Origin: Belliella pelovolcani
GTDB lineage: Bacteria > Bacteroidota > Bacteroidia > Cytophagales > Cyclobacteriaceae
NCBI RefSeq assembly: GCF_900156785.1
Contig: NZ_FTOP01000009.1
Span: 62,001-126,000, forward strand
Direction: 5' to 3'
DNA: 64,000 nucleotides
A program made the position numbers and the translations under genes. Below, piece by piece: positions 1 to 8,193 of the stretch. The notes under the pieces are model-generated. The model did no database searches. It worked only from the letters and a program-made list of their open reading frames with translations, and had not been told where the DNA came from. Numbering within the stretch: the first letter of the stretch is position 1; each line of letters begins with the position of its first letter.

Positions 1-1
1 T

Positions 2-571
2 ATTAGTCTGACAGCAGTGACATCATTTCTGACAGTAGCTACCATTCCTTTGATTGTGAATTTTGCCATTGCTTATTTTGGGGAGGAAGGAAGTGTGACT
101 TTACCCTTAGGGGAGACGATCATACAGATCATGGGAGTAACAATTATTCCGGTCTCCATTGGGATGTTTTTGAAGAAAAAATCCCCTAAACTATCATTAA
201 AAGCAGATAGGCCGGTGAGAATAGCATCCGCGGTTTTCTTCGTATTGATAATTCTGGCAGCTATTTTAAAGGAAAGAGCTTCTTTGGTGGAATTCTTTAT
301 TGCAGCAGGTCCAGTGACCCTGCTCTTGAATTTGGGAACTTTGCTCATAGGATATATGCTTGCGAAAATAAGTCTATTACCAAAAAATCAACAAATGACC
401 ATTGCCATAGAATCAGGAATTCAAAATGGAACTTTGGGTATTATGATTGCCGCTACTTTGTTGAGGAACTCTGAAATGACCGTTCCCATTGCGATTTATA
501 GTTTGATTATGTTTTTTACTGCTGGCTTTATTATTTTTATGGCCAATAAAAAGCAAAAAGCAGATACCTGA
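2..571 (+). CDS. Bile acid:sodium symporter (BASS) family protein, C-terminal part
   Basis: The reading frame is open to the left edge, so this is the 3' part of a larger gene (about 190 codons visible; the family is usually near 300). The protein is very hydrophobic with about five or six membrane helices. The first visible stretch (SLTAVTSFLTVATIPLIV) resembles the core helix of bile acid:Na+ symporters/arsenite-type carriers. These are inner-membrane sodium-coupled carriers of organic anions; the substrate cannot be read here. An in-frame GTG at 17 is only an internal codon. The gene converges on the M28 peptidase gene across a hairpin-forming repeat. The family call is by motif memory, fairly confident. 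Confidence 0.75.
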   Translation: MSLTAVTSFLTVATIPLIVNFAIAYFGEEGSVTLPLGETIIQIMGVTIIPVSIGMFLKKKSPKLSLKADRPVRIASAVFFVLIILAAILKERASLVEFFIAAGPVTLLLNLGTLLIGYMLAKISLLPKNQQMTIAIESGIQNGTLGIMIAATLLRNSEMTVPIAIYSLIMFFTAGFIIFMANKKQKADT

Positions 572-619
572 GCTGTGGTTTATTCCTAAGCTAAAAAGGT
601 CTTTTTTTAAGTTAAAATT

Positions 620-687
620 CTTTGTGCCCTAGTGTCTTTGTGAGGATCAATAAATTGTCAATACCACAAAGGCGCTAAGGCACAAAG
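620..687. repeat. Imperfect inverted repeat (23-bp arms), likely dispersed repeat/bidirectional terminator
   Basis: Arms at 620-642 and 665-687 (beginning CTTTGTGCC) are reverse complements apart from three mismatches, which could still be G-U pairs in RNA. The loop is 22 nt. It lies between two convergent genes. Similar CTTTGTGNCTTAGTG-type hairpins are, from memory, common as dispersed intergenic repeats in Bacteroidota; that part is recollection, while the hairpin itself is seen directly. Confidence 0.7.
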
Positions 688-738
688 TTTAATCTATTTG
701 AATACCAGCTGATTTAAAAAGAAATCAATGGGTATTGC

Positions 739-2220
739 TTAATTGCCATATAAAGCCTTAGCAGCTTCTTCATATTTGTCACCAGCTTGCCATACAGGAC
801 GAGCAGGATTGTTGGCAATCTTTTCGGCTGTCAAGATGTAGGACTTCCAATATTTGACTGCATAGTCTAAATCGAAGTTGTCTACTTGATCACCAGGTTG
901 ATGGTAGTATTTATTGATCTCGTCATCAAATGCTCTGAATCCCAATGAAAAGGTAGGAGAGGGGATGCCTTTTCTAGCGAAGTTGACATTGTCAGATCGA
1001 TCATAGAGACCTTGCTCTGGTGAAGGATCAGCGATAGTTTCCAAGCCAAACTGAGCAGTGGCTTCCGCAATCAGCGGATCAACAGAAGTTCTTCCAAATC
1101 CAATCACAGTAATGATCGAGGTGTCATTGTAACCTCCATTGTCTATATTGAGATTATAAATGATTTGATCTAATGGTATCAAGGGATTGTCTGCGAAATA
1201 CCTACTTCCCAATAAACCTTTTTCTTCTGCAGTCCATGCACACAGCAAAATGGATCTTTTGGGTGGATTCTCCGCAAAATATCTTGCGGCATTGATAACT
1301 GCCACAGTTCCTACCGCATTGTCTCTAGCACCATTGTAGATAGAGTCACCATTGGCATCTGGTCTACCTACACCAATGTGATCATAGTGGGCTGACAACA
1401 TGATGAATTCATTTTTCAATTTCGGATCTGTTCCTTCGATTACAGCAACGACATTTTTGCCGACGATATCTCTATTGATTTTGCCGATCACTTCTACGTT
1501 GGCAGATTTTATCTCGCCTTTTCCTATTGCATTGATGGATTCATTTTTTGTATCACTCAGCCAGATATATGGTATGCTAGCTTTTCCTCCAGTATTGTCT
1601 ACTGTAAGCTGCGTCCTATTTAATGTTCTGGCTGCAAAATTCCATGGCGAAGGAATATTATACATTTCTATCAATGCCACAGCACCATTGGATTGCGCTA
1701 GACTCAATTTTTCCCTACCAGCTGCAAAAAGATCACTTGGAGTTAATCTGTCAGGTGCGCCTACATTTGTCACTACGATTTTACCTTTGACGTCTTTTCC
1801 TACATAATCTGCTTCTAGGCCATATCCCATTACGATCAATTCATATTCTCCATTAATCGAAGGGCCATCTAAGACTAACAAGTTGTCTCCTTGGGAAAAC
1901 TTGTTGCCACCCAACCTAACTTCGCCTTTGGTAGGAGGGACAGATAGCCTGAATGGGATATTTTGATAATAGCCATTGGCTCCTAATATTTCTTGAGCGC
2001 CATATTTCCAAAATTGTTCGGCTATGTATCTGGCAGCTGCGTCAATTTCTGGTCTGATAGGATCTCTTCCCATCAATTCATCAGATGCCAAATAGCGGAA
2101 ATGTGATATGGATTCCCTTTCGTGGAAATTTGCTTCTATGGCAGACTTTCCACCTTGGGCAAATAAGCTACTTGATGACAAAATCAAGCCTAAGCTAAGT
2201 GCTAAATATGTTCTCTTCAT
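739..2220 (-). CDS. M28-family zinc metallopeptidase (exported)
   Basis: 493 aa with an N-terminal signal peptide ending near FAQGG. Residues about 120-240 look like a PA-type insert. The peptidase domain follows, with the M28 metal/catalytic signatures AHYDHIG (His278), NGARDNAVGT (Asp300) and AEEKGLLGS (Glu332/Glu333), then NLNIDNGG and a late YHQPGDQ histidine. Family members are di-zinc aminopeptidases, or in some cases carboxypeptidases, in the periplasm or outside the cell. ATG at 2220 gives a clean signal peptide. It appears to be a single-gene unit; exact peptide specificity is unknown. Confidence 0.88.
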   Translation of the reverse strand: MKRTYLALSLGLILSSSSLFAQGGKSAIEANFHERESISHFRYLASDELMGRDPIRPEIDAAARYIAEQFWKYGAQEILGANGYYQNIPFRLSVPPTKGEVRLGGNKFSQGDNLLVLDGPSINGEYELIVMGYGLEADYVGKDVKGKIVVTNVGAPDRLTPSDLFAAGREKLSLAQSNGAVALIEMYNIPSPWNFAARTLNRTQLTVDNTGGKASIPYIWLSDTKNESINAIGKGEIKSANVEVIGKINRDIVGKNVVAVIEGTDPKLKNEFIMLSAHYDHIGVGRPDANGDSIYNGARDNAVGTVAVINAARYFAENPPKRSILLCAWTAEEKGLLGSRYFADNPLIPLDQIIYNLNIDNGGYNDTSIITVIGFGRTSVDPLIAEATAQFGLETIADPSPEQGLYDRSDNVNFARKGIPSPTFSLGFRAFDDEINKYYHQPGDQVDNFDLDYAVKYWKSYILTAEKIANNPARPVWQAGDKYEEAAKALYGN

Positions 2221-2349
2221 AAGTATTATTGTTTCTGCTTTGAAGATAGAAATTTAGCCTAGGGACACCAAGAACTTTTACTTGATCTACTAAAATTGTA
2301 CGAATTCGGATAAATTTTTATTGATAACTTTAAAGAAAAAATAAATTCA

Positions 2350-3060
2350 ATGTTCAAGTTATATCCACTTTTGTTTTTTTTATTGGTTTTAAGTTCATGC
2401 CTTTCTTCAAAACAGTCGATCAAGTTTGAATTGGAAGATGGTTTCTATCAATCAAAAATTTCGGGAGAAAAAGAGACCATTTATTTAGATAATGAATTAG
2501 ACTATTTATATGTGTTTCCATTGAAGAAAGTTGGGGATTTATATGAAGTAGATACATTGAGAAGAGAAACATTTGTATTTCCTCAACAGCTTTCATACTA
2601 CCCTTTAGACCCAGTGACTTTTACCACGCATGGTTTTGATGTTGATGTAATTACAATTCCATTTAAGTACAGATTCCCAGTGTTTGGACAACCGCAACAA
2701 CTTTCTACTAACCTCAACGCATCCTTGTATACTGGTTACAGGACTGATTTTTATAGTCTCAAATACAAAAGGAATAAACTTGGACAATACATTAGACAAT
2801 CTAAACATTATGGACTTTCTTTTGGGGCATTTTCAGGTTTTGGATCTTCACCTGTGACGCCATGGTTTACAAATGATCAAATTACCGAGGAGTATGACGG
2901 ATTGGTCTGGTCAAATGGTTTAGCTGTAAGTTTGGGCATAGATTACCTCAACCTTGGCCTTGCTGTAGGATGGGATAGACTACTTGATAAAAATTCTAGT
3001 GTTTGGATTTACCAAAGAAAACCTTGGCTAGGTTTAGTGATTGGGATCAATATCAATTAA
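2350..3060 (+). CDS. Hypothetical lipoprotein
   Basis: 236 aa starting with a lipoprotein signal whose lipobox ends at Cys17 (LVLSSCLSS). The mature part is rich in aromatic and alternating polar/hydrophobic segments (for example YTGYRTDFYSLKYKR and SFGAFSGFG) and ends GLVIGININ, which resembles small outer-membrane beta-barrel proteins, but I recognise no named family. Its 3' end overlaps the convergent pseudouridine synthase gene by 8 bp. A possible -7 box (TAACTTTA, about 2327) precedes it. Function unknown. Confidence 0.7.
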   Translation: MFKLYPLLFFLLVLSSCLSSKQSIKFELEDGFYQSKISGEKETIYLDNELDYLYVFPLKKVGDLYEVDTLRRETFVFPQQLSYYPLDPVTFTTHGFDVDVITIPFKYRFPVFGQPQQLSTNLNASLYTGYRTDFYSLKYKRNKLGQYIRQSKHYGLSFGAFSGFGSSPVTPWFTNDQITEEYDGLVWSNGLAVSLGIDYLNLGLAVGWDRLLDKNSSVWIYQRKPWLGLVIGININ

Positions 3061-3757
3061 AATAATCTAACTTCAGATATTCAATAATTTTCTTAAAATG
3101 TTCTGGCAATTCTGCTTTGATAGTAACCACTTCGTTGGTAATTGGATGATCAAACTCTAAACTTGCTGCATGAAGTAGCAGATTGTATGACCCGAAAGTT
3201 TCTCTAAAAAATCTGTTCTGCTTATTTTCTCCATGCGTGCTGTCTCCAATGATGTAGTGTCTAGCATGTGCTAGGTGTCGCCTGATCTGATGCATCCGAC
3301 CAGTATGTGGGTAGGCTTTGAGCAAAGCATAGCGACTTGTAGGATAGCGTGGCGTAGATGCAAATGGGATTTCAGTTTCCGACAATTTCCAAAACTCAGT
3401 CTTACACTCCTGCAACTCACCATCCAATTCCTTTTTTAATGGATGATCAATTAGAAAATGATCTTCTTTAGGAATACCACGTACTATGGTCAGGTATGCC
3501 TTCCTGATTTCAGTTGTTGCGAATTTGGGTTGTAAAAGTGCCGCTGCTTCTGGCGATTTGGCAAAAAGTAAGACGCCTGAAGTGGGTCTATCTATTCTAT
3601 GTAATGGATAGACCCATTGACCAATCTGATCACGCAAAAGCTGCATGGCAAAGATTGGTTCTTCATCTTTTGCTAGCTTGGTTTTATGAACCAAGAGACC
3701 TGCAGGTTTATTGATAGCTATGTAGTCAGCATCTTCAAAGATTATTTCTAATAGCAT
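3053..3757 (-). CDS. truC: RluA-family tRNA pseudouridine synthase, TruC-like
   Basis: 234 aa. It carries the RluA-family catalytic motif HRIDRPTSGVLLFAKS with the nucleophilic Asp (about residue 56), an N-terminal INKPAGLLVHK segment and the later TGRMHQIRRHLAH motif. The form HR(I/L)DRPTSG and the short length without an S4 domain fit TruC, which makes pseudouridine 65 in some tRNAs. It starts 1 bp after the stop of mnmA, so the two tRNA-modification genes are probably cotranscribed. RluA versus TruC specificity is inferred. Confidence 0.85.
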   Translation of the reverse strand: MLLEIIFEDADYIAINKPAGLLVHKTKLAKDEEPIFAMQLLRDQIGQWVYPLHRIDRPTSGVLLFAKSPEAAALLQPKFATTEIRKAYLTIVRGIPKEDHFLIDHPLKKELDGELQECKTEFWKLSETEIPFASTPRYPTSRYALLKAYPHTGRMHQIRRHLAHARHYIIGDSTHGENKQNRFFRETFGSYNLLLHAASLEFDHPITNEVVTIKAELPEHFKKIIEYLKLDYFN

Positions 3758-3758
3758 A

Positions 3759-4970
3759 TCAGAAAATTGTTCCTGAGCCTATGCTTTCATTTCCATCATA
3801 CCAGGCTACAAATTGACCCGATGCAACGCCTTTTTGAGGGGTGTCAAATATGACATAGAGTCCATGTGCTTTCATGATCAAAGTAGCAGGACTCAATGCT
3901 TGTCTGTACCTGATTCTAGCTAGATACCTGGCAGACTCTCCCTTATTTAGCATAAGATCTTCTCGAATCCAATGGATGTCTTTCTTAGGTACGAAAAGCC
4001 CATTTCTCAATAATCCTGGATGGGTCTCGCCTAGTCCTGTATAAATAATGTTTTCCTTTGTATCTGTAGCAATGACAAAAAGCGGTTTGCCTGTGCCACC
4101 AACCTGTAAACCTTTTCTTTGTCCCACAGTAAAATAATGGGCGCCATTGTGCTCGCCTAGTTTTTGTCCTTGAGTAGCAACATACTGCTCAGGTAGACAA
4201 ATTCCATCCAAAACGTTTTCTTCTAAATCTTCCAAAGGTATTCCTGCTGGAATTTTCTTTTTATCATAAATTGCCAAATCATCAGGAATTACTAGAATAT
4301 CACCTTTTTTGGGTTTTAGCTGTTGCTGGAGGAAATCAGGCAGGCGTACTTTACCTATGAAACAAAGTCCTTGGCTATCTTTTTTATCTGCGGTGATCAG
4401 ATCCTGTTCTTTGGCTATTTTTCTTACTTCTGGCTTTTGAAGGTGCCCGATCGGGAACAAGGCTTTTGATAACTGATCCTGATTCAACTGACATAGAAAG
4501 TAACTTTGATCTTTGTTTGGATCAGCCCCTGCTAATAGTTGGTAAACTGGCTTGCCATCGATTTCAACCTCAGCCTTCTGACAATAATGTCCAGTTGCAA
4601 CATAATCTGCTTTTAGCTTCTGAGCTGCTTTAAGAAATATGTCAAACTTAATTTCTCTATTGCAAAGAATATCTGGATTTGGTGTTCTTCCAGCTTCATA
4701 TTCTGCAAACATGTAGTCTACAATTCGTTCTCTATATTCTTCACTTAAGTCAATAGCTTGAAAAGGGATGCCCAATTTTTCTGCAACCAGCATGGCATCG
4801 GTACTGTCTTCCATCCAGGGGCACTCGTTGGAGATGGTTACAGATTCATCATGCCAGTTTTTCATAAACATGCCGATCACTTCGTAACCTTGCTCTTTGA
4901 GTAAATAAGCCGCTACTGAGCTATCTACTCCGCCGGATAGACCGACTACTACTCTTTTTCTTTGGTTCAT
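3759..4970 (-). CDS. mnmA: tRNA-specific 2-thiouridylase MnmA
   Basis: 403 aa, slightly longer than typical (about 360-390). The PP-loop ATP-pyrophosphatase motif GLSGGVDSS lies at residues 10-18. The two catalytic cysteines are visible: Cys103 in NPDILCN and Cys203 in SQGLCFIG. MnmA thiolates U34 of tRNA-Lys/Glu/Gln at the wobble base, taking sulfur from a persulfide relay. It is first in a two-gene operon with the truC-like gene. A TAACTTTG -7 promoter box lies upstream on the minus strand. Confidence 0.95.
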   Translation of the reverse strand: MNQRKRVVVGLSGGVDSSVAAYLLKEQGYEVIGMFMKNWHDESVTISNECPWMEDSTDAMLVAEKLGIPFQAIDLSEEYRERIVDYMFAEYEAGRTPNPDILCNREIKFDIFLKAAQKLKADYVATGHYCQKAEVEIDGKPVYQLLAGADPNKDQSYFLCQLNQDQLSKALFPIGHLQKPEVRKIAKEQDLITADKKDSQGLCFIGKVRLPDFLQQQLKPKKGDILVIPDDLAIYDKKKIPAGIPLEDLEENVLDGICLPEQYVATQGQKLGEHNGAHYFTVGQRKGLQVGGTGKPLFVIATDTKENIIYTGLGETHPGLLRNGLFVPKKDIHWIREDLMLNKGESARYLARIRYRQALSPATLIMKAHGLYVIFDTPQKGVASGQFVAWYDGNESIGSGTIF

Positions 4971-5049
4971 TTTTCTAAATTTTCATGGGTTCAAGGTCCA
5001 TGAGGATTTATTTGCATGCACAACATGACCCATGTTGCGAATGGTTCAG

Positions 5050-5057
5050 CAAAGTTA
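5050..5057 (-). promoter_or_regulatory. Bacteroidota -7 promoter box for mnmA
   Basis: The minus strand reads TAACTTTG, an exact match to the TAnnTTTG consensus of the Bacteroidota housekeeping sigma factor. The -33 TTTG element about 20 nt upstream is not clear. It would place the transcript start near 5044, about 75 nt before the mnmA ATG. Confidence 0.5.
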
Positions 5058-5194
5058 AGGGATTTTAGTAGGAAAGATTCTTTTGAGGTATTAAAGCTTA
5101 GAGGTTTTGTTTGATGATTTTTTTTCTTTCCCTATAAAACCAATCCCTTTTTCTACTTCGTAAATGCTGCCATTAAACCAACTTATATCGTATC

Positions 5195-6718
5195 ATGAAC
5201 AAAAACAGTTTTACCTATGGGTTACGGACCCTGATGATTTTGACAGCAGCCTTATTTGTATTTAGCTGTAATGATGAGGAGCAATTACCAGGTGTAGATC
5301 TACCAGGTCTTGCCCCTGAGGTTTCCTTTACTGCTTTGATTGAAGGAAATAGGATTGCCCAATTTGAAGCTAGAGAATTGAATGCGGGAATGGAAATCAA
5401 GGACATCACAGGCCTTGTTTCTGGTGATAATTTGATCAGTATAGACTACAGACCAGCAACAGGTCAATTGTATGCCTTGGGTACTAGTAGTAGACTTTAC
5501 ATCATCAATGAAAATACAGGAGAAGCTACAGCACTTGGCGAAGCATCCTTCTCGCCAGCAATTTCAGGTGCCAATGCTTCTATAGATTTCAACCCTACAG
5601 TGGATAGAATTAGGCTGGTTACAGAATCAGGACAGAACTTGAGGTTACATCCTGAATTAGGTACAGTGGTGGCAACTGATGGAAATATATCTGGAGGTAT
5701 GAATCCTAGAATTGGTGCTATAGCTTATACCAATAGTAGGGCTGGAGCCAGCACTACGGAGCTTTTTGATGTTGATTTTGAAGCAAATAAACTGTATGTA
5801 CAAGATCCACCAAATGATGGAGGATTGAGAGAAATAGGTGACTTAGGTGTGGATTTCATGGGTATGGGTAATTTCGACATTACACCAGACAATAGTATTG
5901 CATTGGCAGTGACCAGAAGCGAAAATGAATCTAGACTTTTCACGATAAACCTTACTAACGGACGTGCCCAATGGGTAGGCACTTTCAACTTACCAGTGAT
6001 TGGCATTTCTTTCAAGACAGAGGCAGTTGCTTATGCTGCATCAGAGGATAATATGCTATACAGATTCAATCCTATGAACCCCGAAATGAATGGCGTTGCA
6101 TTCCAAGGTTTGTTGGCTACAGAGACTGTAGTTGGTTTGGATTTTAGACCTGCTAATGGTCAGCTGTATGCTATTACAAACTTGAGTAGAATTATGAGAG
6201 TAAATACTGCAAATGGTCAATTGACAGTGGTAGGTTCTCCTTTGAATCCCCTTTTGCTTGGCGGTAGTTTTGGTTTTGATTTTAATCCTACTGTGGATAG
6301 AATTAGGCTGGTAAGTAATCTAGGTCAAAATCTAAGGCTTCATCCAGATCTTGGAACAGTAGTGGCAGTAGATGGTGAATTGAATCCAGGTACTCCTTTC
6401 ATCAATGGAGCTGCCTATACTAATAATACCGCAACAGCCACGAGTACTGTGCTTTTTGTAATAGATAGCGAAACAAACATGCTTTACAGACAGGATCCGC
6501 CAAATGATGGAGGTCTGGTAGCGATCGGAAGTTTAGGAGTGGATTTCACTTCTGATAATGGCTTTGATATTGGAGGAAAATCCAATATGGCATTTGCACT
6601 ACTAGAAGTAGCAGGAATGACTGGTGTGTATAGTATCAATCTTGAGAGTGGTGCTGCCACCAAAGTTGCAGATTTTAATATTAATGCTACTGCAATGGCA
6701 GTTGGGTTAGGGTTCTAA
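5195..6718 (+). CDS. DUF4394 domain lipoprotein, two-repeat propeller-like
   Basis: 507 aa with a lipoprotein signal (lipobox ending FSCND, Cys25). The mature protein is an internal duplication: two blocks of about 220 residues share LDFRPA(N/T)GQLYA, FNPTVDRIRLV, GQNLRLHP(E/D)LGTVVA and QDPPNDGGL. This is the DUF4394 pattern, expected to fold as a beta-propeller. Function is not established; surface or periplasmic location follows from the signal. Followed by a strong terminator. Nothing nearby explains its role. Confidence 0.82.
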   Translation: MNKNSFTYGLRTLMILTAALFVFSCNDEEQLPGVDLPGLAPEVSFTALIEGNRIAQFEARELNAGMEIKDITGLVSGDNLISIDYRPATGQLYALGTSSRLYIINENTGEATALGEASFSPAISGANASIDFNPTVDRIRLVTESGQNLRLHPELGTVVATDGNISGGMNPRIGAIAYTNSRAGASTTELFDVDFEANKLYVQDPPNDGGLREIGDLGVDFMGMGNFDITPDNSIALAVTRSENESRLFTINLTNGRAQWVGTFNLPVIGISFKTEAVAYAASEDNMLYRFNPMNPEMNGVAFQGLLATETVVGLDFRPANGQLYAITNLSRIMRVNTANGQLTVVGSPLNPLLLGGSFGFDFNPTVDRIRLVSNLGQNLRLHPDLGTVVAVDGELNPGTPFINGAAYTNNTATATSTVLFVIDSETNMLYRQDPPNDGGLVAIGSLGVDFTSDNGFDIGGKSNMAFALLEVAGMTGVYSINLESGAATKVADFNINATAMAVGLGF

Positions 6719-6740
6719 TATTTCTTGGGATTAATTTTTG

Positions 6741-6774
6741 AAAAGACCAGTCAATTTTGGCTGGTCTTTTTTTT
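6741..6774 (+). terminator. Rho-independent terminator after the DUF4394 gene
   Basis: Perfect 10-bp stem AAAAGACCAG/CTGGTCTTTT (6741-6750, 6761-6770) with a 10-nt loop and a run of eight T. Confidence 0.9.
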
Positions 6775-6889
6775 ATAAAAAAGCTCTTTCAATAAAGAAT
6801 TAACTCTAAAATTGAGGTGTGATGATATGAAACGCTCTATTCAAAAAGTGGTCTAAAACCTTTCAATTCTATCTCGCGGGCTACAAAAC

Positions 6890-6919
6890 AAAAAAAGCTT
6901 CTTCAATAAAGAAGAAGCT
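6890..6919 (-). terminator. Terminator of the tRNA transcription unit
   Basis: 9-bp perfect stem AGCTTCTTC/GAAGAAGCT with a 6-nt loop. On the minus strand it is followed by a T run, immediately downstream of tRNA-Pro. Confidence 0.8.
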
Positions 6920-6925
6920 CTAAAG

Positions 6926-6999
6926 TCGGGGTGGCAGGATTCGAACCTACGACCTCCACATCCCAAATGTGGCGCGATACCGGGCTACGCTACACCCCG
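6926..6999 (-). tRNA. tRNA-Pro (anticodon UGG)
   Basis: On the minus strand the acceptor stem CGGGGTG pairs with CACCCCG, with A as discriminator at 6926. The T arm contains GGTTCGAATCC, and the anticodon loop TTTGGGA gives anticodon TGG at 6963-6965. CCA is not encoded. It is downstream of tRNA-Ser in the same orientation, about 11 bp away, with a terminator after it. Confidence 0.95.
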
Positions 7000-7010
7000 A
7001 ACAATTTTTG

Positions 7011-7099
7011 CAGAGAGTGGGGGATTCGAACCCCCGGTACGGAATTACCCGTACGACAGTTTAGCAAACTGCTGGTTTAAGCCACTCACCCAACTCTCT
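7011..7099 (-). tRNA. tRNA-Ser (anticodon GCU)
   Basis: On the minus strand the acceptor stem AGAGAGT pairs with ACTCTCT, discriminator G at 7011. The long variable arm typical of serine tRNAs is present (CGTACGGG...CCGTACCG), the T arm carries GGTTCGAATCC, and the anticodon loop TTGCTAA gives GCT at 7063-7065. CCA is not encoded. Two truncated copies of its 5' part sit directly upstream. Confidence 0.95.
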
Positions 7100-7241
7100 A
7101 TATTTATTCTCTGCCCGTACGACAGTTTATTCGCCGCGGCGAATGGTTTAAGCCACTCACCCAACTCTCTATATTTATTCTCTGCCCGTACGACAGTTTA
7201 TTCGCCGCGGCGAATGGTTTAAGCCACTCACCCAACTCTCT
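7100..7241 (-). repeat. Two 71-bp tandem copies of a truncated, palindrome-bearing tRNA-Ser 5' part
   Basis: Units 7100-7170 and 7171-7241 are identical. Read on the minus strand each holds the tRNA-Ser acceptor 5' strand, the D arm and the start of the anticodon arm, then the perfect palindrome TTCGCCGCGGCGAA (7130-7143, 7201-7214) in place of GCAGTTTGC, then the 3' strand of the anticodon arm and the first strand of the variable arm (to CGTACGGG). The T arm and acceptor 3' strand are missing, so neither can be a working tRNA. They lie between the promoter and the intact tRNA-Ser and should be transcribed with it. Confidence 0.9.
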
Positions 7242-7275
7242 AGAAGCTTCGGAAAACTTGATTTCTAAAGCGATG

Positions 7276-7308
7276 CAAATATAAAAGAATAATATCCATA
7301 TAAGCAAA
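7276..7308 (-). promoter_or_regulatory. Promoter of the tRNA-Ser/tRNA-Pro unit
   Basis: On the minus strand TTTG (7308-7305) is followed after 21 nt by TATATTTG (7283-7276), matching the Bacteroidota TTTG-N19-21-TAnnTTTG promoter. The predicted transcript start, near 7270, lies just before the two truncated tRNA-Ser copies. Confidence 0.65.
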
Positions 7309-7650
7309 ATCAAAGAGGGATTAAAACAATTCAAAAATCTAAATTTTAAAGGTTAAGGAGTAATTGACTGTTTATCAAAGGAAAAAAAAATGAATATTTT
7401 TAAAATTTTTGATTTTGTTATGAACCTCTCTGACTATGTGACGAGTTACAATTTTCTAAATTTATCCTTCCCAATTATCGAAATTTCGGGTCATTAAAAC
7501 CTTAAAATAGTATTAATTACTGATGAAATATTTTTTTAATAAGCTGGTTTTTAATAAGATGTTTTTATATTTGATTCCTTTTGAGTCATTACGGCAGGTA
7601 GTTTTTAAGATTTATATTTATCTAAAAATACCCTGAACAGGGTATTTCAT
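7309..7650. other. AT-rich intergenic region with inverted repeat
   Basis: No convincing gene. The right end holds a possible -7 box TATATTTG (7566-7573, plus strand) and a perfect 10-bp inverted repeat AAATACCCTG/CAGGGTATTT (7626-7635 and 7638-7647, 2-nt spacer) close to the next coding sequences. The repeat could be a transcription-factor operator or an RNA hairpin in the leader. Confidence 0.5.
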
Positions 7651-7752
7651 ATGGATAATATGCTTCTTACTTTTACCACAAGTAATGCAGGTTATAGGGT
7701 GCACATGGGAGTTGCTAGTCGTCAAAGGCTGTTCCCAAGTGAAAGAAAGTAA
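7651..7752 (+). CDS. Possible 33-aa leader ORF
   Basis: ATG at 7651, directly after the 10-bp inverted repeat, opens a 33-codon frame (starts MDNMLLTFTTSNAG, ends LFPSERK) with TAA at 7750-7752. The downstream 92-aa gene is in the -1 frame relative to it, and that frame is open from 7743. It could be a small protein or leader peptide, or chance. I do not recognise it. Confidence 0.25.
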   Translation: MDNMLLTFTTSNAGYRVHMGVASRQRLFPSERK

Positions 7753-7805
7753 AGACAATTGACAACAAAAAAACTAGGGAATCTGACTGGAACAACTTTA
7801 CACTT

Positions 7806-8084
7806 ATGGTAATCACTTCACTCCACGGTATTTTTTCTATCGTGACCAATGAAAAAGACCAAGATCAACTCTTGGTCAGAGCAAAGAAAAAAGAAGAGCT
7901 CATGCGAATTTTCGATGAAAAGAGAATTCTCAAAAGCAGTGCTGATGGATTTGAGTTTCATGTTAAAATGTGTAAGCAAGAGTTTGCTCACACCATGATC
8001 ATGCTAATCAAAGAAATCAATTATGCTGATTTCGATAAATATCTCTCAGAGATAGATTTATCATCAGATAGAATTTTCGCTTAA
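7806..8084 (+). CDS. Small conserved hypothetical protein (92 aa)
   Basis: 92 aa. The pattern HGIFSIV..., LLVRAKKKEEL and INYADFDKYL recalls a family of about 90-residue proteins with GFYSVV...LLVRAR...DYxNFK seen in several phyla (memory only; function unknown to me). ATG 7806 gives the usual family length. The frame is open upstream to 7743 (it would add VKTIDNKKTRESDWNNFTL), but no ATG/GTG/TTG is available there. Followed by a strong terminator, so it is a separate unit from the next operon. Confidence 0.65.
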   Translation: MVITSLHGIFSIVTNEKDQDQLLVRAKKKEELMRIFDEKRILKSSADGFEFHVKMCKQEFAHTMIMLIKEINYADFDKYLSEIDLSSDRIFA

Positions 8085-8107
8085 GCGCTACCCTCATATT
8101 TTAATTC

Positions 8108-8140
8108 AAAAGACCATGTTTCTATTCATGGTCTTTTTTT
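8108..8140 (+). terminator. Rho-independent terminator
   Basis: 11-bp perfect stem AAAAGACCATG/CATGGTCTTTT with an 8-nt loop and T run, after the 92-aa gene. Confidence 0.9.
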
Positions 8141-8193
8141 ATTTTTAATCACCAAATATTTAGCATATTCACATTTCAAATAGATTTTAACTC

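Noticed and set aside
1400-1807. 135-aa plus-strand frame opposite the M28 peptidase
   Set aside because: Lies wholly antisense to a conserved gene with intact motifs; no independent support.
7100-7241. CRISPR-like array
   Set aside because: The two 71-bp units are directly adjacent and identical with no spacers, and derive from the neighbouring tRNA-Ser.
7104-7334. 76-aa minus-strand reading frame
   Set aside because: It runs through the truncated tRNA copies and the tRNA promoter; composition reflects RNA sequence, not protein.
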